Positions 1 to 9,908 are shown, numbered from the stretch's first letter. The stretch: 64,000 nt of DNA from Roseomonas sp. OT10 (GCF_020991085.1 NZ_CP087720.1:186001-250000); one strand, 5' to 3'. Numbers and translations are program-made. The notes: generated from the sequence alone by a model not told the origin.

Positions 1-39
1 ACCGCGACGCGTGATCTCCAATTCTGGTGTATCCGGCAT
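1..39 (-). CDS. Possible 5' end of a gene leaving the window
   Basis: An ATG at 39 reading leftwards gives 13 open codons (MPDTPELEITRRG) to the window edge. An AAGGAACC stretch lies a few bases upstream and could serve as a ribosome binding site. Nothing more can be said about the product; the call rests only on the start context. Confidence 0.3.
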   Translation of the reverse strand, partial: MPDTPELEITRRG

Positions 40-439
40 GACCTTGGTTCCTTTCGTCGTCCAGCGCTGATGAAAAGGGTCGATCCAACTGACCACCGCG
101 GAAAACACCGGGGCGCAATCCACTGTACCTAGTGTTCCATCTGCTCGATGGTTGCTGAGTCCGGATCATCGAAACGCTGAACGCTGTTCATCAATCCCAT
201 CGGCTGTGCATCTGGTCCTGATGTGGAGGCGCCTCATGTCAGGGGCCACCGCGTCGGACACGATCTCGCCACCAGCCGCCCCGAGGGTGATGACGGTTTG
301 GACCATCACCACGATGACACTGCCGCCTGCTTCCGTTGCATTCGGCACCCGGCGCGAGGCCGTCTCCGCTCGGACGGGGGGGAACCTCCGAGGCAATGTC
401 GCCAATCGGTCGCCAGGTGCACACAGCCATGACCGACAC
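40..439. other. Intergenic stretch, no supported gene
   Basis: Several overlapping ORFs exist on both strands, but all have low-complexity, arginine- and proline-rich translations typical of shadow frames in high-GC DNA. I see no RNA gene or clear terminator. It may hold the promoter of the leftward gene starting at 39. Confidence 0.4.
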
Positions 440-1150
440 TCAACGCGCCGCGCGCTTTTCGTTGTCGACGGCGTATCGCAGCCACAGGCGAGCACCTTCG
501 AGCAGGTTGTGGCTGGTGAGGGAGAGCCCGCTGATCGGCGCCGGGCCGCTACTGGTATCGCCGCCATCGAAGGTGGTCGGGGTGTCACGCCGAGCGTCGA
601 CCGCTGGTTCAAGAATCAGGCTGATCTCGTCGATCAGGCCAGCCCGTAGGAACGAACCGTTCATTCCACCCCCACCCTCGAGAAGGAGCCGCTCAATCCC
701 GAGTTCACGCTGCAGCGCGCCGAGGAGTAGCGCCAGGTCGATCTCGGTCTTGCCGGCGAACACGTATCCCACCCCGTCCCCGTGCAGCCCGGCCAGGTGC
801 GCGTCGGAGACCTGCTCGGTCAGGACGACCACGATCGGCTCACCATCCACATCTGCGCGACCCCATGCCACCTTGCCTTTGCCATCGACCATGATGGCGT
901 AAGCTTTGGCGCCCTTACGCGGCAGCCACGGCTCGCGGGCGAAGGTTTCGGCCACCTCATTGGGGTACGCCTCGCGCCTGGCGAATTCCTGCGCCGTGAC
1001 GCGACCCACGAGCCACGACCCGCCGCCCATCTCACGGTGCAGCCGGTCGTAGATGCCGGGATCGTGGACACCCGTCGGCGCCCAGCGGCGCGGCAGGATC
1101 TTACCGTCGAGGCTGCTGGTCATGTGGCAGATGACATGGGGCTTCGACAT
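440..1150 (-). CDS. RibD C-terminal / dihydrofolate reductase-like protein
   Basis: A 236-residue protein of the RibD C-terminal / DHFR-like superfamily, which are NAD(P)H-dependent reductases of pterin- or pyrimidine-like substrates. The N-terminus has the family's HMTSSLDGK signature, and near residues 150-175 it has the nucleotide-binding stretch LLLEGGGGMNGSFLRAGLID. I chose the ATG at 1150 because the homologous sequence begins there (MSKPHVICHM); the frame stays open to 1201, but the extra residues look unrelated. Only about 40 bp of upstream DNA survive before the IS21 end at 1189, so its native promoter may be lost. The substrate cannot be told. It could be a riboflavin-pathway paralogue or an orphan reductase. 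Confidence 0.85.
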   Translation of the reverse strand: MSKPHVICHMTSSLDGKILPRRWAPTGVHDPGIYDRLHREMGGGSWLVGRVTAQEFARREAYPNEVAETFAREPWLPRKGAKAYAIMVDGKGKVAWGRADVDGEPIVVVLTEQVSDAHLAGLHGDGVGYVFAGKTEIDLALLLGALQRELGIERLLLEGGGGMNGSFLRAGLIDEISLILEPAVDARRDTPTTFDGGDTSSGPAPISGLSLTSHNLLEGARLWLRYAVDNEKRAAR

Positions 1151-1299
1151 GCGGCGGGGTCCGACCTGAGTACAAACCTTCAACGCCCTGTTGATTTGCA
1201 CTGAGAGCTGACCCGGGAAGGGTCAGAGTTTCCGCCGAGAAATGACCCGTGTCTGTTCACCTCCCCGACCGGCTGTTCGGGGTTATCGGAGTGATCGAC

Positions 1300-2823
1300 A
1301 TGGAGTTGTTGAGCGTAATCCGCCGGTGGCACTACCGGGATCGCATCCCGATCCGCGAGATCGAGCGGCGGACGGGCCTGTCGCGGAACACGATCCGCAA
1401 ATACCTGCGGTCGAACACGGTTGAAGTGAAGTTCAAGGTTCCCGAGCGTCCGAGCCGCCTGGACCCGTTTGCCGACAAGCTCTCGGAATGGCTGAGGGTG
1501 GAGGCGGGCAAGGGCCGCAAGGGGCGCCGGACGGTGCGTCAGATCCACGCGGACCTGGTGTCCCTGGGTTATGGCGGATCCTACGGCCGGGTCGCAGCCT
1601 TCGTCCGGCGCTGGCAGGCGAGACGGGAGGTGGCGCAGCGGACCACCGGGCGCGGGGTGTTCGTACCGCTCGCCTTTCAGCCCGGCGAGGCGTTTCAGTT
1701 CGACTGGAGCGAGGACTGGGCGACGGTGGGCGGCAAGCGGCTCAAGCTGCAGGCCGCCCATACCAAGCTGTCCCACAGCCGAGCCTTCGTTATCCGGGCC
1801 TACAAACTGCAAACCCACGAGATGCTGTTCGACGCTCTGGCCGAGGCATTCCGGGTGCTGGGCGGGGTGCCGCGTCGCGGCATCTTCGACAACATGCGGA
1901 CGGCCGTGGATCGCGTCGGCACGGGCAAGGTCCGGCAGGTCAACGCGCGGTTCCAGGCGATGGCCAGCCATTACCTGTTCGAGCCGACATTCTGCTCTCC
2001 GGCCTCAGGTTGGGAGAAAGGTCAGGTCGAGAAAAACGTCCAGGACGCCCGGCGGCAGATCTGGCAGGGCATGCCGCCGTTCGCGGATCTGTCCTCCCTT
2101 AACGCCTGGCTGGAGGCCCGCTGCATCGAGCGCTGGGGCGAACTGTCCCACGGGGTGCTGCCGGGCAGCGTCGCCGAGGTGCATGCCCGGGAGAGGGCGA
2201 GCCTGATGCCGATGGGACGGGCGTTCGACGGCTTCGTCGAGCACGCCAAGCGGGTGTCGCCGACCTGCCTCGTGCACTTCGAGAGCAACCGCTACAGCGT
2301 CCCCGCCTCGTTCGCCAACCGGCCGGTGAGCCTGCGGGTCTATCCCGACCGGCTCGTCGTGGCAGCCGAGGGACAGATCCTGTGCGAGCACGCCCGGATC
2401 GTCGAGCGCTCGCACGACGTCCCCAGCCGCACCGTCTACGACTGGCGGCACTACCTGGCGGTGATCCAGCGCAAGCCGGGAGCGCTGCGCAACGGCGCGC
2501 CCTTCGCCGAGATGCCGGAGGCATTCCGCAGGCTCCAGGCCCAGCTCCTCCGGCGGCCAGGAGGCGAGCGGGAGATGGTGGACATCCTCGCCCTGGTGCT
2601 GCAGCACGACGAGGGGGCCGTGCTCTGCGCCGTGGAACTGGCCCTCGAGGATGGCGTCGCCACCAAGACCCACATCCTCAACATCCTGCACCGCCTGACC
2701 GACGGCATGAGCACGGCCGCGGCGATCGATGCACCCCAGGCCCTCGCCCTGAACCAGGAGCCGAGGGCCGACACCGGCCGCTACGACGCGCTGCGGACCC
2801 GCGAGGTGCGCCATGCGTCATGA
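1300..2823 (+). CDS. istA: IS21 transposase IstA
   Basis: A 507-residue DDE transposase. An N-terminal helix-turn-helix is visible ([19 protein letters not shown], about residues 17-35). The catalytic core begins around the AFQFDWSED motif, followed by the FDNMRTAV motif that carries the second acidic residue. The ATG at 1300 is chosen because GGAG lies 9 bp upstream and IS21 IstA proteins normally start close to the [11 protein letters not shown] motif; a GTG at 1249 in the same frame is possible. The 3' end overlaps istB by 11 bp, as is usual for translational coupling in this family. The gene appears intact. Confidence 0.95.
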   Translation: MELLSVIRRWHYRDRIPIREIERRTGLSRNTIRKYLRSNTVEVKFKVPERPSRLDPFADKLSEWLRVEAGKGRKGRRTVRQIHADLVSLGYGGSYGRVAAFVRRWQARREVAQRTTGRGVFVPLAFQPGEAFQFDWSEDWATVGGKRLKLQAAHTKLSHSRAFVIRAYKLQTHEMLFDALAEAFRVLGGVPRRGIFDNMRTAVDRVGTGKVRQVNARFQAMASHYLFEPTFCSPASGWEKGQVEKNVQDARRQIWQGMPPFADLSSLNAWLEARCIERWGELSHGVLPGSVAEVHARERASLMPMGRAFDGFVEHAKRVSPTCLVHFESNRYSVPASFANRPVSLRVYPDRLVVAAEGQILCEHARIVERSHDVPSRTVYDWRHYLAVIQRKPGALRNGAPFAEMPEAFRRLQAQLLRRPGGEREMVDILALVLQHDEGAVLCAVELALEDGVATKTHILNILHRLTDGMSTAAAIDAPQALALNQEPRADTGRYDALRTREVRHAS

Positions 2824-3592
2824 TCCCGCCAGTGCCGCCCTCGTGGTCATGCTGCGCGGGCTCAAGATGTTCGGTATGGCCCAGGCAGTCACCGAGCTGG
2901 TGGAGCAGGGCGCGCCGGCGTTCGAGGCGGCGGTCCCCATCCTCTCCCAGTTGCTCAAGGCCGAGATGGCTGAACGCGAGGTGCGCTCGATCGCCTACCA
3001 CATCAAGGTAGCCCGGTTCCCCGCCTACAAGGATCTGGCGAGCTTTGATTTCGCCGTGAGCGAGGTCAACGAGGCGACGGTCCGGCAGCTGCACCGGGGC
3101 GAGTTCACCGAGCGGGCCGACAACGTCGTGCTCATCGGCGGGCCAGGCACCGGCAAGACGCACCTCGCCACGGCCCTGGGCGTCCAGGCCATCGAGCATG
3201 GCCGCAAGAAGGTCCGGTTCTACTCCACCGTCGACCTGGTGAATGCGCTGGAGCAGGAAAAGACCGCGAACAAGGCCGGGCAGCTCGCCGACCGCCTGCT
3301 CCGTCTCGACCTCGTCATCCTCGACGAGCTCGGCTACCTGCCGTTCAGCTCCTCGGGCGGTGCGCTGCTGTTCCACCTGCTCAGCAAACTCTACGAGCGC
3401 ACCAGCGTCGTGATCACCACCAACCTGAGTTTCAGCGAGTGGGGTGGCGTGTTCGGCGACGCCAAGATGACCACGGCCCTGCTCGACCGGCTCACCCACC
3501 ACTGCCACATCCTGGAGACCGGCAACGACAGCTTCCGGTTCAGGAGCAGCTCGGCCGAGCCCAGGAACAGGAGGACCAAAACACCCGCTTGA
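2813..3592 (+). CDS. istB: IS21 helper ATPase IstB
   Basis: A 259-residue AAA+ ATPase related to DnaC that helps IstA choose and join its target. The Walker A motif is [11 protein letters not shown] (about residues 105-115) and the Walker B region is [12 protein letters not shown] (about 165-176). The start overlaps the end of istA (ATG at 2813 inside the last codons of istA). Length and motifs are normal, so the IS looks transposition-competent. Confidence 0.95.
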   Translation: MRHDPASAALVVMLRGLKMFGMAQAVTELVEQGAPAFEAAVPILSQLLKAEMAEREVRSIAYHIKVARFPAYKDLASFDFAVSEVNEATVRQLHRGEFTERADNVVLIGGPGTGKTHLATALGVQAIEHGRKKVRFYSTVDLVNALEQEKTANKAGQLADRLLRLDLVILDELGYLPFSSSGGALLFHLLSKLYERTSVVITTNLSFSEWGGVFGDAKMTTALLDRLTHHCHILETGNDSFRFRSSSAEPRNRRTKTPA

Positions 3593-3677
3593 CCCACGAC
3601 CAGAGCCCGCGGGACATATCTCTGCACGGGTCAGTTCTCGATGGAAACGTAGGGTCAGTTCTCAGCGAAACTCAACA

Positions 3678-3836
3678 CATGTCACCCCGGCGCCCCCGAA
3701 ACAGGAACAGGTGCCCCGAGAACGGGTCCTCCTTCAGCACCGTCTGCACCTGCGCGGCAAGCCCGTCGAAGCCCTTGCGCATGTCCGTCGTGCCGAGCGC
3801 CAGGTGGACGCGCGCTCCCGCGGGCAGTGCGAGCAT
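3678..3836 (-). pseudogene. tnpB: IS66 TnpB, truncated
   Basis: The ATG at 3836 overlaps the TGA of tnpA (TGATG). The translation has TnpB hallmarks: [20 protein letters not shown] and then [11 protein letters not shown]. The frame breaks at the IS21 boundary and runs two codons into the IS before a stop at 3672. Intact IS66 TnpB proteins are about 115 residues, so roughly half is gone. Confidence 0.85.
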
Positions 3837-4255
3837 CAGGCCTCCAACGCCGCGGCGAGCCGCCTCAGCACCTCCGGCCGGATCGCCTCTGAAACCCGCA
3901 ATATCCGGCTGTTCCGCAGAACCACCTCCACCCCGGCGGTGTCGCGGACAGGCTGCTCGGGATGGGTGAATGCCGGAGATGTCGCCTCAGGCGGTGACCC
4001 GTCCACCAAGTGCACTGGCACCAGTGAAGGAGATCTCTCCGCCTCCGGCGGGACCAGCCCCGGCATCGTGCCCTCGCGCGCCTGCCGCCGCCACTCAAAC
4101 AAGAGGCTTCGGCTCACCCCGTGCCGGTCGGCCACCCCAGCCAGCGACGTGCCGGGACACATCGTCTCCTCGATCAGCGCCAGCTTCTGCTCCGTCGTCC
4201 AGCGACGACGCCGCTGCACCACGCTGATCACCTCGCCACGCGATCCGTCCGACAA
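3836..4255 (-). CDS. tnpA: IS66 accessory protein TnpA
   Basis: A 139-residue IS66 OrfA/TnpA protein. An N-terminal helix-turn-helix ([16 protein letters not shown], then [19 protein letters not shown] at about residues 38-56) matches the DNA-binding domain of the family. The C-terminal part ends with the common [11 protein letters not shown] tail. It is coupled to the truncated tnpB by a TGATG overlap. Without tnpB and tnpC it cannot move on its own. Confidence 0.9.
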   Translation of the reverse strand: MSDGSRGEVISVVQRRRRWTTEQKLALIEETMCPGTSLAGVADRHGVSRSLLFEWRRQAREGTMPGLVPPEAERSPSLVPVHLVDGSPPEATSPAFTHPEQPVRDTAGVEVVLRNSRILRVSEAIRPEVLRRLAAALEA

Positions 4256-4594
4256 TGTCCTTACCCCTACGCGTAAGGGCGGTTACCGACAGATGGCCCG
4301 CCCTCAGGCGCGTAGGTCAGCCCACCCCCGTCAAGCGTCACAAGGCAGTCGAGGAAAGACGCTTACCGATCAGGCGCAGCAATTCGAGATGCTCTGGACC
4401 GTACACCCCTCGGATAAGGAACTCCCCGATTTCGAGGTCTGCCATCTGGCCCTCGGATGCCGCGTTCGGCTCGTGCCTGACGAACCGAAGTTCACGAGCC
4501 GGTTCTGAAACTGGACCAGCGTACCCCGGGACTTTCGGTTCTGGAACCACGCCGATCTACAGGCGGTGCCCAAGCGGCCAGCCCCAGCGAGGCA

Positions 4595-5785
4595 TCAAGA
4601 GCCGGACCGCTCCATTTTCCCTGGCCTGGATACCACGACCGCGCCTATGACCATCGAGAGCTGCTTAAGCCCTGCGATAAGCTTCTGGTGCTCTTCTACC
4701 CGCCGAGCCTCGTCCCACACGAACGGGATCAGCGATGTCCATCTCCGGTCTGTGGCGTACAGACTCGCGTCTGCAGCGATCTCCTCGATGATGTCCTGGA
4801 AGGATTTTCCTGGGCGCATGAACTTCACCTCCACCACAGTGCCGAGGCTGGGTATGGAGAGATCGACGCGAGGGTTTTTCTGCCCTACGGGTGACAGCGT
4901 TTCCTCATCGTTTAGATCAGGAAACAAAGGCGCCAGCACCGCCCAAAGCAGATTCTGAACGTGGTACTCATTCTCCACATCCCATTGCGTGATGTCCGAT
5001 CTCCGCGTCCTGGGGGCAGCTTCCCAGGTCCAGCGCTTAAACGAGCGCTGCACGCCCTCCAACACATGGAGTACATCGAGGGGGTCAAGGACCCCCATGC
5101 GCGCCGGTAGGTTGCGTTCGGTCAGCACGTTCAGCGCCCGTAGCAGCAATGCTGCTTCAGGTACTACTTCCTCGCCTGCGGCAAAGTGCAGGATGCGGTT
5201 CCAAGCTTCGTTGCAGCAGCGGTCGTCTGGACGACTGAGTAAAAGCTGCGAAAGGGCTACTCGTGCTTCGGGGAGCATCACAGCACTGTCCTGGCGCCCA
5301 GGAGCATCAATCAGGTGTGCTGCCGCGACGAAGAGCGATCGGTCCAGGGTTGCTAAATCCGGCGACGCTGCGCTCCTCACCACCAGATCTTTAAGCCAGC
5401 GTGCTTGAGAAGTACCGGCGTGGCGGCTAACGCCTAACGCGATGCCGAGCGCGGCGACGCCGTCTGCTTCGAGCGTGTATGGCTGATGCGGACGGAACCA
5501 TGCACGCTCACTCAACCACGCCAGACCATCGGACAAGGCGGGCTGGAAGCTATGCTCCAGATGTCCGGTCGCGGCCGCGTAGCCAAGGGCTGCCACGTCT
5601 CCGACGGACCGACCGCCGCCCGCGCCGAGGCTCGCGGCTGCAGCCCCGGGCAGTTCGCTCAATCGGTTCTGCTCATCCAGGAGCCAGGCTCGGAAAGCCT
5701 GCACATGAATGGCCGAGAATGGCGTCGGCTCGGCGGCCGCAATTAGGCCGGCCCTGATCTGGGGGATGGTGGGGCCGGCGCTCAC
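4595..5785 (-). CDS. PD-(D/E)XK nuclease partner of the Argonaute
   Basis: A 396-residue protein with a long helical N-terminal region and a C-terminal nuclease fold. The catalytic signature is VDLSIP (Asp about 308) followed by VVEVKF (Glu 319, Lys 321). The chosen start is GTG at 5785, because it overlaps the Argonaute stop (TTGTGA) and so implies translational coupling; the frame is open up to 5839 but would otherwise overlap 58 bp. Catalytically inactive long-B Argonautes are known to be paired with such nucleases in abortive-infection systems (BPAN type). Here the nuclease would be the effector set off by guide-target binding of the Argonaute. Because the Argonaute gene upstream is split by an IS, expression and control of this nuclease are probably lost or altered. 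The effector role is inferred from the neighbour and the motif. Confidence 0.8.
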   Translation of the reverse strand: MSAGPTIPQIRAGLIAAAEPTPFSAIHVQAFRAWLLDEQNRLSELPGAAAASLGAGGGRSVGDVAALGYAAATGHLEHSFQPALSDGLAWLSERAWFRPHQPYTLEADGVAALGIALGVSRHAGTSQARWLKDLVVRSAASPDLATLDRSLFVAAAHLIDAPGRQDSAVMLPEARVALSQLLLSRPDDRCCNEAWNRILHFAAGEEVVPEAALLLRALNVLTERNLPARMGVLDPLDVLHVLEGVQRSFKRWTWEAAPRTRRSDITQWDVENEYHVQNLLWAVLAPLFPDLNDEETLSPVGQKNPRVDLSIPSLGTVVEVKFMRPGKSFQDIIEEIAADASLYATDRRWTSLIPFVWDEARRVEEHQKLIAGLKQLSMVIGAVVVSRPGKMERSGS

Positions 5786-6756
5786 AAGAACCAAGGCCTG
5801 CGCATCACCGCGCCAACTACTGCGGTATCGGGGTCCCATCCCGGGGTACGCTCGAGGCCTGCGAGTTGCTTCGCAATTTCGTCGGCGTAGAGGAGTGTGA
5901 TCGGGAGCCTAGCTCGTTCGTAAGTACGCCAGGAGTGGCAGGCGAAATCCGATACCTGACGCGTCAGCGTTCGCATGTCGCGAAAGGTCGATTTCTCGTG
6001 CAGGCGGAGTAGCACCGGATCAGGGATGCCCTGCGACGCGGCTCTGATCTGATCCCGTCCGGTGAGGGAAAGGAGCCACTCGTGGTCGCTGAGTTCTACG
6101 GCCTGCCCACGCTCGGGCGCATAGGCACCCTTGCCAGTCGCTGAGGCGTGGTCGAACAGCGTGAATGGGTGGTCCTCGGCCACATGGAGGAAGGCGAACT
6201 TCACCCCACTCAGGCCCATGCTTTCCACAGCGGCAACCACGGCATCCGCAGTCTCTTGTCGCATCTGGGTGAAGGCATGAAAGACCAAGCGCACCGTGTC
6301 GCCCGCGCGCCAAGCCTCCTCTTGCCGTATGCGCTTGACCGCCTCGATGAGCGTGGCGCGCAGTGCCTCCGGGTAGCGGTCGAACGGTACTGCAGCCGTT
6401 CGGGCATCTAGTAGATAGTTACCCTGGCTAGAGAACACGGTCGTGATCCCGACGACCCGTTCCCCTGCACCTCGACGTCGCTCCTTGTGGGTATGAGATC
6501 CGAGGCCAAAGACAAGCTCGTGATCTGTCGAGGGCCGGGCCTTCAGCAGCCAAGGGGTACCGCCGAGCTTGGCGTAAGTGGCCAAGCTGACGTTTGCCAA
6601 AGCGCAGGCGTACTCGAAGTCGCCCATGGCCATCATCTCGGCGGAGAGTGCCTGCACTGGCACGTCGCGCCGCAGGAACGCAGCCTTCGCCCACCAGTAA
6701 GGGCTACTGGTGGCAGGACGATCCTTCCAGGATCGCTGGACCTGCACCAGGGCTAG
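5782..6756 (-). pseudogene. Long prokaryotic Argonaute, 3' part (end of MID, PIWI)
   Basis: This holds the 3' part of an Argonaute gene cut by IS1380. The MID 5'-phosphate pocket motif is present: YWWAK (Tyr 461 and Lys 465 of the rebuilt 765-residue protein), then Gln 476, then the conserved YAKLGGTPWLL. The PIWI domain follows, but the first catalytic Asp is replaced: the usual IGIDxS stretch reads FGLGSH (about 525-529), and the usual RDG-type motif reads VFHAFTQ. The protein therefore should bind but not slice. The C-terminus ends PWFL and overlaps the nuclease gene start by 4 bp. A GTG at 6747 could start a 321-residue fragment, but without the N and PAZ regions it is unlikely to work. 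Confidence 0.88.
6753..6756. repeat. Target duplication CTAG, left copy
   Basis: CTAG directly left of the IS1380 end, matching the copy at 8380-8383. Four-base duplications are normal for this IS family. Keeping one copy joins codons GAT-CTA-G to CC-CTG-GTG and restores the Argonaute frame. Confidence 0.9.
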
Positions 6757-8379
6757 CCGCTCTTATTCATCACGGGCCTACGGTGCGGCTGGCGGGCGTG
6801 GCGTAAGCTGCTGATTGCGTTTACGGACTTGGGTGTCGAGACCAATCCGCAGCAGCATCAGGCCGCGCCACACCCGCCATGGATGACGATACGACCGAGC
6901 CCTTCGGCTTTCCAGCGATCGGCCGCAAGAAGGTGGTCGCCGCCTTCGACGGCGGGCGGCTGACCTCGGATGGCGGGGTAATGCTGCTGGCCGCGGCCGA
7001 GCGACAGCTTGGCATTTGCGATCGGCTGGCGGCGCTGATCTTCGACCCGCGCGACCCGGCGCGGGTGGTCCACCCATTGGCCGACATCCTGCGAGCGCGG
7101 ATCCTGGCGATCGCCTGCGGCTATGAGGATGCCGACGACCTCGACCACCTGCGCCGGGATCCCGGCTTCAAGCTGGCCTGCGGTCGCCTGCCCGACAGCG
7201 GGCGGGACCTGTGCTCGCAGCCGACCATGTCGCGCTGGGAGAATGCGCCCTCCCTGCGCGAGGTGGTGCGCCTGATGCGGGCCATGGTGGACCTCTACTG
7301 CGCCAGCTACCCGAAGCCGCCCGCGGCGGTGACGTTGGACATCGACGACACGGTGGACGTGGTCCACGGGCGCCAACAGTTGTCGCTGTTCAACGCCCAC
7401 TACGACGAACGCTGCTTTCTGCCCATCCATGTCTACGACACCGCGACCTCCCGCCCGGTTATGGTGCTGCTGCGGCCGGGCAAGACCCCCTCCGGCGCGG
7501 AGATCCGGGGCCATCTCCGCCGTCTAGTCCGGCAAATCCGGCGCCACTGGCCGAGCACCCACATCACCCTGCGCGGCGATGGGCACTACGGCCGCCCGGA
7601 GGTGATGGCCTTCTGCGAGGCGGAGGGCATCGACTACGTCTTTGGCCTGCCAACCAATGCCGTGCTGCGGGCCGCCGTCGAGGACGCGGCCGACGACGTG
7701 CGGGTCCGCCGTGCCGAGGAGAATGCCCCGGTGCTGCGCCGCTATGCCGAGACCCACTATGGCGCCAAATCCTGGGGCAAGCAGCGTCGGGTGGTTGCCC
7801 GCATCGAGGCCAGCACCCAGGGCCTCGATATTCGCTTCGTGGTCACCAGCTTCACCCGCGGCAGCGCCGAGTGGGTCTATGACGCCCTATACTGCGCGCG
7901 GGGACAGGCGGAAAATCTGGTGAAGCTGCACAAGGCCCAACTCGCCTCCGATCGCACGTCTTGCCGCTCACCGCTGGCCAATCAGGTCCGTCTGGTCCTG
8001 CACACCGCCGCCTACTGGCTGCTGCTGACCCTGCGCGACCGCATTCCCACGACGCATGAGTTGGCGGCTGCCGAGTTCGCCACCCTCAGGCTACGCCTGC
8101 TCAAAGTGGCGGGCCGGGTCATCGAAACCGCCAGCCGGGTCCGCCTCGCCTTCGCCGCCGCCTGCCCGCATGCCGTGCTGTTCCGCGGCCTCGCCCGCAG
8201 CTTCCATCCGGCCGGACCATAAGCAACGGGGCTAGTGCCCCACCAATCCTCTCGCCCAGCAACTTCCAACGCCGCCCGTCAGGCCCAACCACCCCGCCGC
8301 AAGCGGATGCAGCCGCGTGCCGAACGCTCAAGTCAGCCTGCCAGGACGCCCTACGCTCCAACCCGGTGAATAGGACGGG
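6757..8379 (+). mobile_element. IS1380-family insertion sequence inside the Argonaute gene
   Basis: A 1623-bp element flanked by CTAG on both sides. Imperfect terminal repeats: left CCGCTCTTATTCATCACGGG; right end in reverse complement CCCGTCCTATTCACCGGG. It contains one transposase gene in the opposite direction to the Argonaute. The clean duplication and intact transposase point to a recent insertion. Confidence 0.9.
6879..8222 (+). CDS. IS1380-family DDE transposase
   Basis: A 447-residue transposase. Family features are the N-terminal SDGGVMLLAAAERQLG motif (about residues 30-45), the LDIDDTVDVVHG stretch carrying the first catalytic Asp (about 147-158), LRGDGHYG with the second Asp (about 228-235), and the C-terminal RGQAENLVKLHK motif with the Glu. 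Length is normal and no frameshift is seen. The start ATG at 6879 lies about 120 bp inside the left end. Confidence 0.95.
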   Translation: MDDDTTEPFGFPAIGRKKVVAAFDGGRLTSDGGVMLLAAAERQLGICDRLAALIFDPRDPARVVHPLADILRARILAIACGYEDADDLDHLRRDPGFKLACGRLPDSGRDLCSQPTMSRWENAPSLREVVRLMRAMVDLYCASYPKPPAAVTLDIDDTVDVVHGRQQLSLFNAHYDERCFLPIHVYDTATSRPVMVLLRPGKTPSGAEIRGHLRRLVRQIRRHWPSTHITLRGDGHYGRPEVMAFCEAEGIDYVFGLPTNAVLRAAVEDAADDVRVRRAEENAPVLRRYAETHYGAKSWGKQRRVVARIEASTQGLDIRFVVTSFTRGSAEWVYDALYCARGQAENLVKLHKAQLASDRTSCRSPLANQVRLVLHTAAYWLLLTLRDRIPTTHELAAAEFATLRLRLLKVAGRVIETASRVRLAFAAACPHAVLFRGLARSFHPAGP

Positions 8380-8383
8380 CTAG
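8380..8383. repeat. Target duplication CTAG, right copy
   Basis: CTAG directly right of the IS1380 end. It pairs with 6753-6756. Confidence 0.9.
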
Positions 8384-9706
8384 ATCCCATGGCTGGTCCC
8401 GAGTGGCGGCCGCAGACAGAGCGTTACGGGCGGCTTCAGCGTAGGCGTCAGCGCTGTCATCCTTGGCCTCGAAGAATTCAACTTGCGGCTTCTGAAGCCG
8501 GAAGCGGCCCAGCAGCCCCGTCGCATGGGGTACAAAGCCTTTGTGAGATTGAACTTCGGGGAGACCCTCAAGGAAGTGCGCGACCGTCTCTGCCATGGCA
8601 CCGCGCCGGCGTGCCTCGCAGATGACAGCAATCCTCGGCCGCTTTCGTTCAAAGGTCGCTCTATCGTAGGGCCCGGTCTTATCGAGCTGCCTCTGAGTCC
8701 AGTTGTCATTGCGAGAGCCGCTTGGGTCGAACGAGAACGTGGGCCGTTGGAACACCTCAGCTGGCGGAAATGGCACTGACTCCGCTTGGTCAAGTGGACT
8801 CTCAAACTGGAGAGGCACACCATCGGCGATCTGAAGGCCCGCACGTCCGAAGTAGCTCAGGGCGCGTTGAAGCGTCTCAAGGCTGGCCTTGCCTGCCCTC
8901 AGCTCCCCTTCGATCTCCTGCACCTCCTTGAGCACCCGCTCAGCCCGGCCCTGCATAAGCGCCTGCACGACCGCGTTGAAGTTGGCACGCGTGGGTTCAA
9001 GGAACGCGAACCCAAGGGCCATCTCCTCGGGTCCGCCGTCATGGTCGGCAAGTCTCAGGACTTTACCATCATTGGCAACCACGCGCCCAGCAAGTCGCAA
9101 GCGCCTGGCTACCTTCGGATCCGGGTTGTCCGTCCAAGTGGAAACGTAGTTCCCGATGAGCGGCATGCCGATCTCGTGCAACTGACCACAGTCGACCTCG
9201 ATCACGGTCCGGAGGCGGTTCCCGCAGGTCAGCACCACGTAGGGCTCCTCGCCGGGATGCTTGATGATCCGGGTCTCGAAGCGCAAGACGACACGCTTCT
9301 TCAGCCAGGGTGGCAGCCCGATGGAGGGCGGGATGACGTTCTCCTGCTTCGCCGTTTCGACGATAGGCGGACGTCGGCTGACCACCCGGTAAGCGCTGGG
9401 AAGGGTGAGGAGGCGGCGGAACACCGCCTCGCGGGTGAGTGTGGCGAGCAGCCGCATGTTGTCGGCGGCGGGCAGCTCCATCCGATGGCCAGGCAACTCG
9501 GCGCCAGGTTTGAGCGGCACGACAACCATGTCGTTCTCGCCGTAGCGAGTCGCGAAGACGTCCTGTGCCGGTCGGTCGAGGAGGTTATGGAGCTGTTCTC
9601 GGTTAAATGGGACCACCGCTGCAGGAATAGGCTGTCCAGGGCGAGCGAGCCGGAACCCGTTCAATGCCAGCACAGGTTCCTGACGTGCAGCGAATCGATC
9701 TGGCAT
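8380..9706 (-). pseudogene. Long prokaryotic Argonaute, 5' part (N, PAZ, start of MID)
   Basis: ATG at 9706. 442 native codons run to the IS junction; the frame then reads nine residues into the IS before stopping at 8351. It holds the N-terminal and PAZ-like lobes (LRFETRIIKHPGEEPYVVLT and following, about residues 140-260) and the first strands of MID (RPRIAVICEARRRG, about 355-370). Joined across the IS at CTAG it gives a single 765-residue Argonaute, a normal length for long-type pAgos. The gene lies upstream of and coupled to a PD-(D/E)XK nuclease. Long-B pAgos use small guides to detect invading plasmids or phage and trigger a partner effector. The assignment to the long-B clade is my inference from the missing catalytic Asp and the partner nuclease. 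Confidence 0.88.
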
Positions 9707-9879
9707 GGTGCAATTCTATCGGCTCGGCGGGTTCGTTCGCGATTCCGCCCTCAGGAAGGCTCCCACCTACGCCAAAATAGCAAGGTGCAACTTTTGATCG
9801 AGGGCTGATTACTGAGTGTAGGCGCTTTTGCAGCCCGCCGCTCTTCCTAGACGAGTAGACGAGCATGTCTGGTAGCCCC

Positions 9880-9908
9880 TTGAAAATGAGGCCCACCGAG
9901 GATATCTT
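9880..9908 (+). promoter_or_regulatory. Sigma-70-type promoter for a small RNA candidate
   Basis: TTGAAA at 9880-9885, a 17-bp spacer, then TATCTT at 9903-9908. Box match and spacing are near ideal for a housekeeping promoter and would start transcription near 9913-9916. It points away from the Argonaute gene. Confidence 0.6.

Larger units (their letters stand above)
1189..3677 (+). mobile_element. IS21-family insertion sequence
   Basis: The element carries istA and istB and has multiple terminal repeats typical of IS21. The left end reads TGTTGATTTGCACTGAGAGC. The reverse complement of the right end reads TGTTGAGTTTCGCTGAGAAC. A second internal repeat (CGAGAA-TGACCCG) occurs at both ends. 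Ends are set by the TG...CA termini at 1189 and 3677. The flanks (CAACGCCC left, CATGTCAC right) are not duplicated, so the flanks have probably been rearranged since insertion. On its right side the element truncates an IS66 tnpB gene. Confidence 0.9.
3678..4366 (-). mobile_element. IS66-family remnant (tnpA plus start of tnpB)
   Basis: The upstream end is placed at 4366, where the reverse strand starts with GTAAGCGTCTTTCCTCGACT, a typical IS66 terminus beginning GTAA. The remnant contains complete tnpA and the first 53 codons of tnpB. The rest of the element (most of tnpB, tnpC) is missing because the IS21 end abuts it at 3677/3678. Confidence 0.7.

Noticed and set aside
166-649. ORFs of 148-165 codons on both strands left of the reductase gene
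   Set aside because: Translations lack secondary-structure pattern or motifs and overlap each other.
4338-4573. Short minus-strand ORFs between the IS66 end and the nuclease gene
   Set aside because: One (MADLEIGEFLIRGVYG...) crosses the IS66 end and looks partly coding, but no family or start supports it.
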